From CAYVLA01 sp964549615 [NCBI: uncultured Thermococci archaeon] (GTDB taxonomy: Archaea > CAYQAE01 > CAYVLA01): 6,408 nucleotides of DNA. The stretch is taken from contig CAZJVP010000071.1 of the NCBI GenBank assembly GCA_964549615.1, positions 1 through 6,408 on the forward strand, written 5' to 3'. Every line of letters begins with the position of its first letter. The stretch's first letter is position 1. Shown in pieces: positions 5,084 to 6,408 of the stretch. Made by a program: the position numbers and the translations under genes. Below the pieces are notes generated by a model. The model saw only the letters and a list, made by a program, of their open reading frames with translations, was not told the origin of the DNA and searched no databases.

Positions 5084-6408
5084 ATGGCCAAGCAGACTCG
5101 GACGCAAGAGTACCTGGCTCAGGCCGAGGACCTTCTCAGGTCGGCCCAGAACGTGAAGCTGTTCTTCCACCGGGACGCGGACGGGACCTGCGCTGCGGCG
5201 ATCTTGAGATCCGTTCTCGATGGCATGGGCGTGGAGACCGTTCTTGCCCCCTTGCTGCCCGAGGAGGTGGGAAGGGCAAACCCGGCCGACGGCTTGAACG
5301 TGTTCTTGGATATCGGGAGCGGGCAGCTAGGCGAGCTGGCAGCGCGCTTCAAGGATCGGTCCGTCCTGGTGGTCGATCATCATCCGCCGTCGGGAAAGGT
5401 CACTGGAGGGGTCTTGCAGGTCAACCCGCATCTGGTCGGCCTGGACGGCTCGATTGAGATCAGCGGATCCGGGCTTGCCTACCTTTTGTGCAGGAGAATG
5501 ACCGGAGACCGCACGTTTGCGAAGATCGCCCTCATCGGCGCTGTCGCGGACAGACAGGATCTCGTTGGCGAACTTCAGGGCATGAACCGGGAGATCCTTG
5601 GGGATGCCTTGGAGACCGGCTCGGTCAGGGAGGAGAAGGACGTCCTGCTCTTCGGCCGGGAGAGCAGGCCTTTGCACATCGCCCTCACCTCATTCCAGGA
5701 TCCGCCCATACCGGGCGTGTCGGGCTCCGAGGTGGGCGCCATGCAGTTGCTTTCCGAGCTGCACATACCGCTGAGGGACGGGAGGGGGTTCCGGACGCTC
5801 AAGGACTTGGACGACGAGGAGCGCCGCAGGCTCGCCTCCGAGCTCGTGATCAGGTGCATATCGCAGCTTCCACCTCGGATCGTCCGGTTCGTGCCCAAGC
5901 TCATCATCGGAAGCGTCTACCGCATGGTCGGGGAGCCCTATCCGCTTGAGTACGCCTCGGAATATGCGACGTGCGTCAACGCTGCCGTGAGGATGGGCCT
6001 GGCTAGCGAGGCGATCGACATGATGCTGGGGGATCGCTCGGCAAGTTACGGCAAGATCATGTCCGGGCTCCGCGAGTATCGGGCCATCATATCGAAGGAG
6101 GTCCGGAGGATATCGGGTGATGGGATCAAGATCGGAGGGCGGGGCTACCTTCAGTACTTCGTAAGCGAGGACACCCCGCGGAACCTGATCGGTCCTGTGA
6201 CGGGCCTGCTGTTGGGCGGCGGGCTGGCCGACCCCAACAGGCCGCTGATCGGCTTGGTTCCCGGCGAAAGGACCAAGGCGTCCGCGAGATGTTCAAAGAC
6301 GCTGGTCCTCCAGGGTTTGGATCTGTCGGTTTCGGTTAGGAACGCGGCGCGGAGGGTTCAGGGCCAAGGCGGAGGGCACAGGGGGGCGGCCGGGGCCTTC
6401 TTCCAGGG
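5084..6408 (+). CDS. Archaeal RecJ-like DHH/DHHA1 single-strand nuclease (GAN-like), cut by right edge
   Basis: 441 codons are present before the window ends. The DHH domain has all metal-binding motifs: HRDADG (29-34), DIG (Asp76), DHHP (98-101) and GAVADRQ (152-158, Asp156). The C-terminal DHHA1 domain has GGGHRGAAG (429-437), reached only a few residues before the edge, so perhaps 20-50 residues are missing compared with usual archaeal members. Relatives (GAN in Thermococcales, RecJ-like proteins elsewhere) are Mn-dependent exonucleases on single-stranded DNA or RNA. They bind the GINS complex of the CMG replicative helicase and may also act in repair. The full motif set argues for an active enzyme rather than the inactive Cdc45-like paralogue. 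ATG 5084 follows GAGGGG (5069-5074) at good spacing; GTG 5063 is in frame but lies before that site. The gene follows the Ig-like protein gene by 27 bases and probably shares its promoter. Confidence 0.9.
   Translation, partial: MAKQTRTQEYLAQAEDLLRSAQNVKLFFHRDADGTCAAAILRSVLDGMGVETVLAPLLPEEVGRANPADGLNVFLDIGSGQLGELAARFKDRSVLVVDHHPPSGKVTGGVLQVNPHLVGLDGSIEISGSGLAYLLCRRMTGDRTFAKIALIGAVADRQDLVGELQGMNREILGDALETGSVREEKDVLLFGRESRPLHIALTSFQDPPIPGVSGSEVGAMQLLSELHIPLRDGRGFRTLKDLDDEERRRLASELVIRCISQLPPRIVRFVPKLIIGSVYRMVGEPYPLEYASEYATCVNAAVRMGLASEAIDMMLGDRSASYGKIMSGLREYRAIISKEVRRISGDGIKIGGRGYLQYFVSEDTPRNLIGPVTGLLLGGGLADPNRPLIGLVPGERTKASARCSKTLVLQGLDLSVSVRNAARRVQGQGGGHRGAAGAFFQ

Noticed and set aside
5488-5949. 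Plus-strand frame inside the RecJ-like gene
   Set aside because: R/G/H-rich out-of-frame shadow of a gene with all DHH motifs intact.

Overview
The window looks archaeal. Three things suggest this: an archaeal-type RecJ/GAN-like DHH nuclease, a Vms1-like (VLRF1) release-factor homologue together with an adenosine-specific kinase, and start sites at which A+T-rich TATA-like boxes sit about 25-27 bases before the start codon of leaderless or nearly leaderless genes. The DNA is G+C-rich (about 60% by eye) and uses AGG heavily for arginine. A TACK-type or related archaeon fits, but I cannot fix the phylum from the sequence alone. No RNA gene, insertion sequence or CRISPR array was seen.

Left part (1-502), minus strand. 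The first 35 codons of a uroporphyrinogen-decarboxylase-superfamily gene run off the left edge (107 down to 1). Upstream of it lies a small unknown gene (459 down to 168) that reads well only if one base is skipped in a G run at 258-260. An A+T-rich divergent promoter region (about 460-480) separates this gene from the next block.

Centre (503-3224). An MFS drug-antiporter-like transporter overlaps by an ATGA junction with a coiled-coil plus VLRF1-type peptidyl-tRNA hydrolase gene that carries a GGSSQ catalytic loop. That gene overlaps tail-to-tail by 16 bases with an adenosine-specific kinase gene on the minus strand. The kinase start is best placed at 3224, because the codons upstream of it coincide with a TATA box.

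Right part (3225-6408), plus strand. A divergent intergenic region is followed by an exported, membrane-anchored protein with a GATase-like fold. Next come a promoter and a leaderless, TTG-started small Ig-like (NEW3-type) protein. Last, 27 bases downstream, is the archaeal RecJ-like DHH/DHHA1 nuclease, cut by the right edge just after its GGGH...AAG motif. The small protein and the nuclease probably share a transcript. The window therefore mixes information-processing and quality-control functions (ribosome rescue, a replication/repair nuclease) with cell-envelope proteins. I see no clear multi-gene new system. The most unusual items are the frameshifted small gene, the transporter-VLRF1 coupling, and the unknown envelope protein with its Ig-like neighbour.
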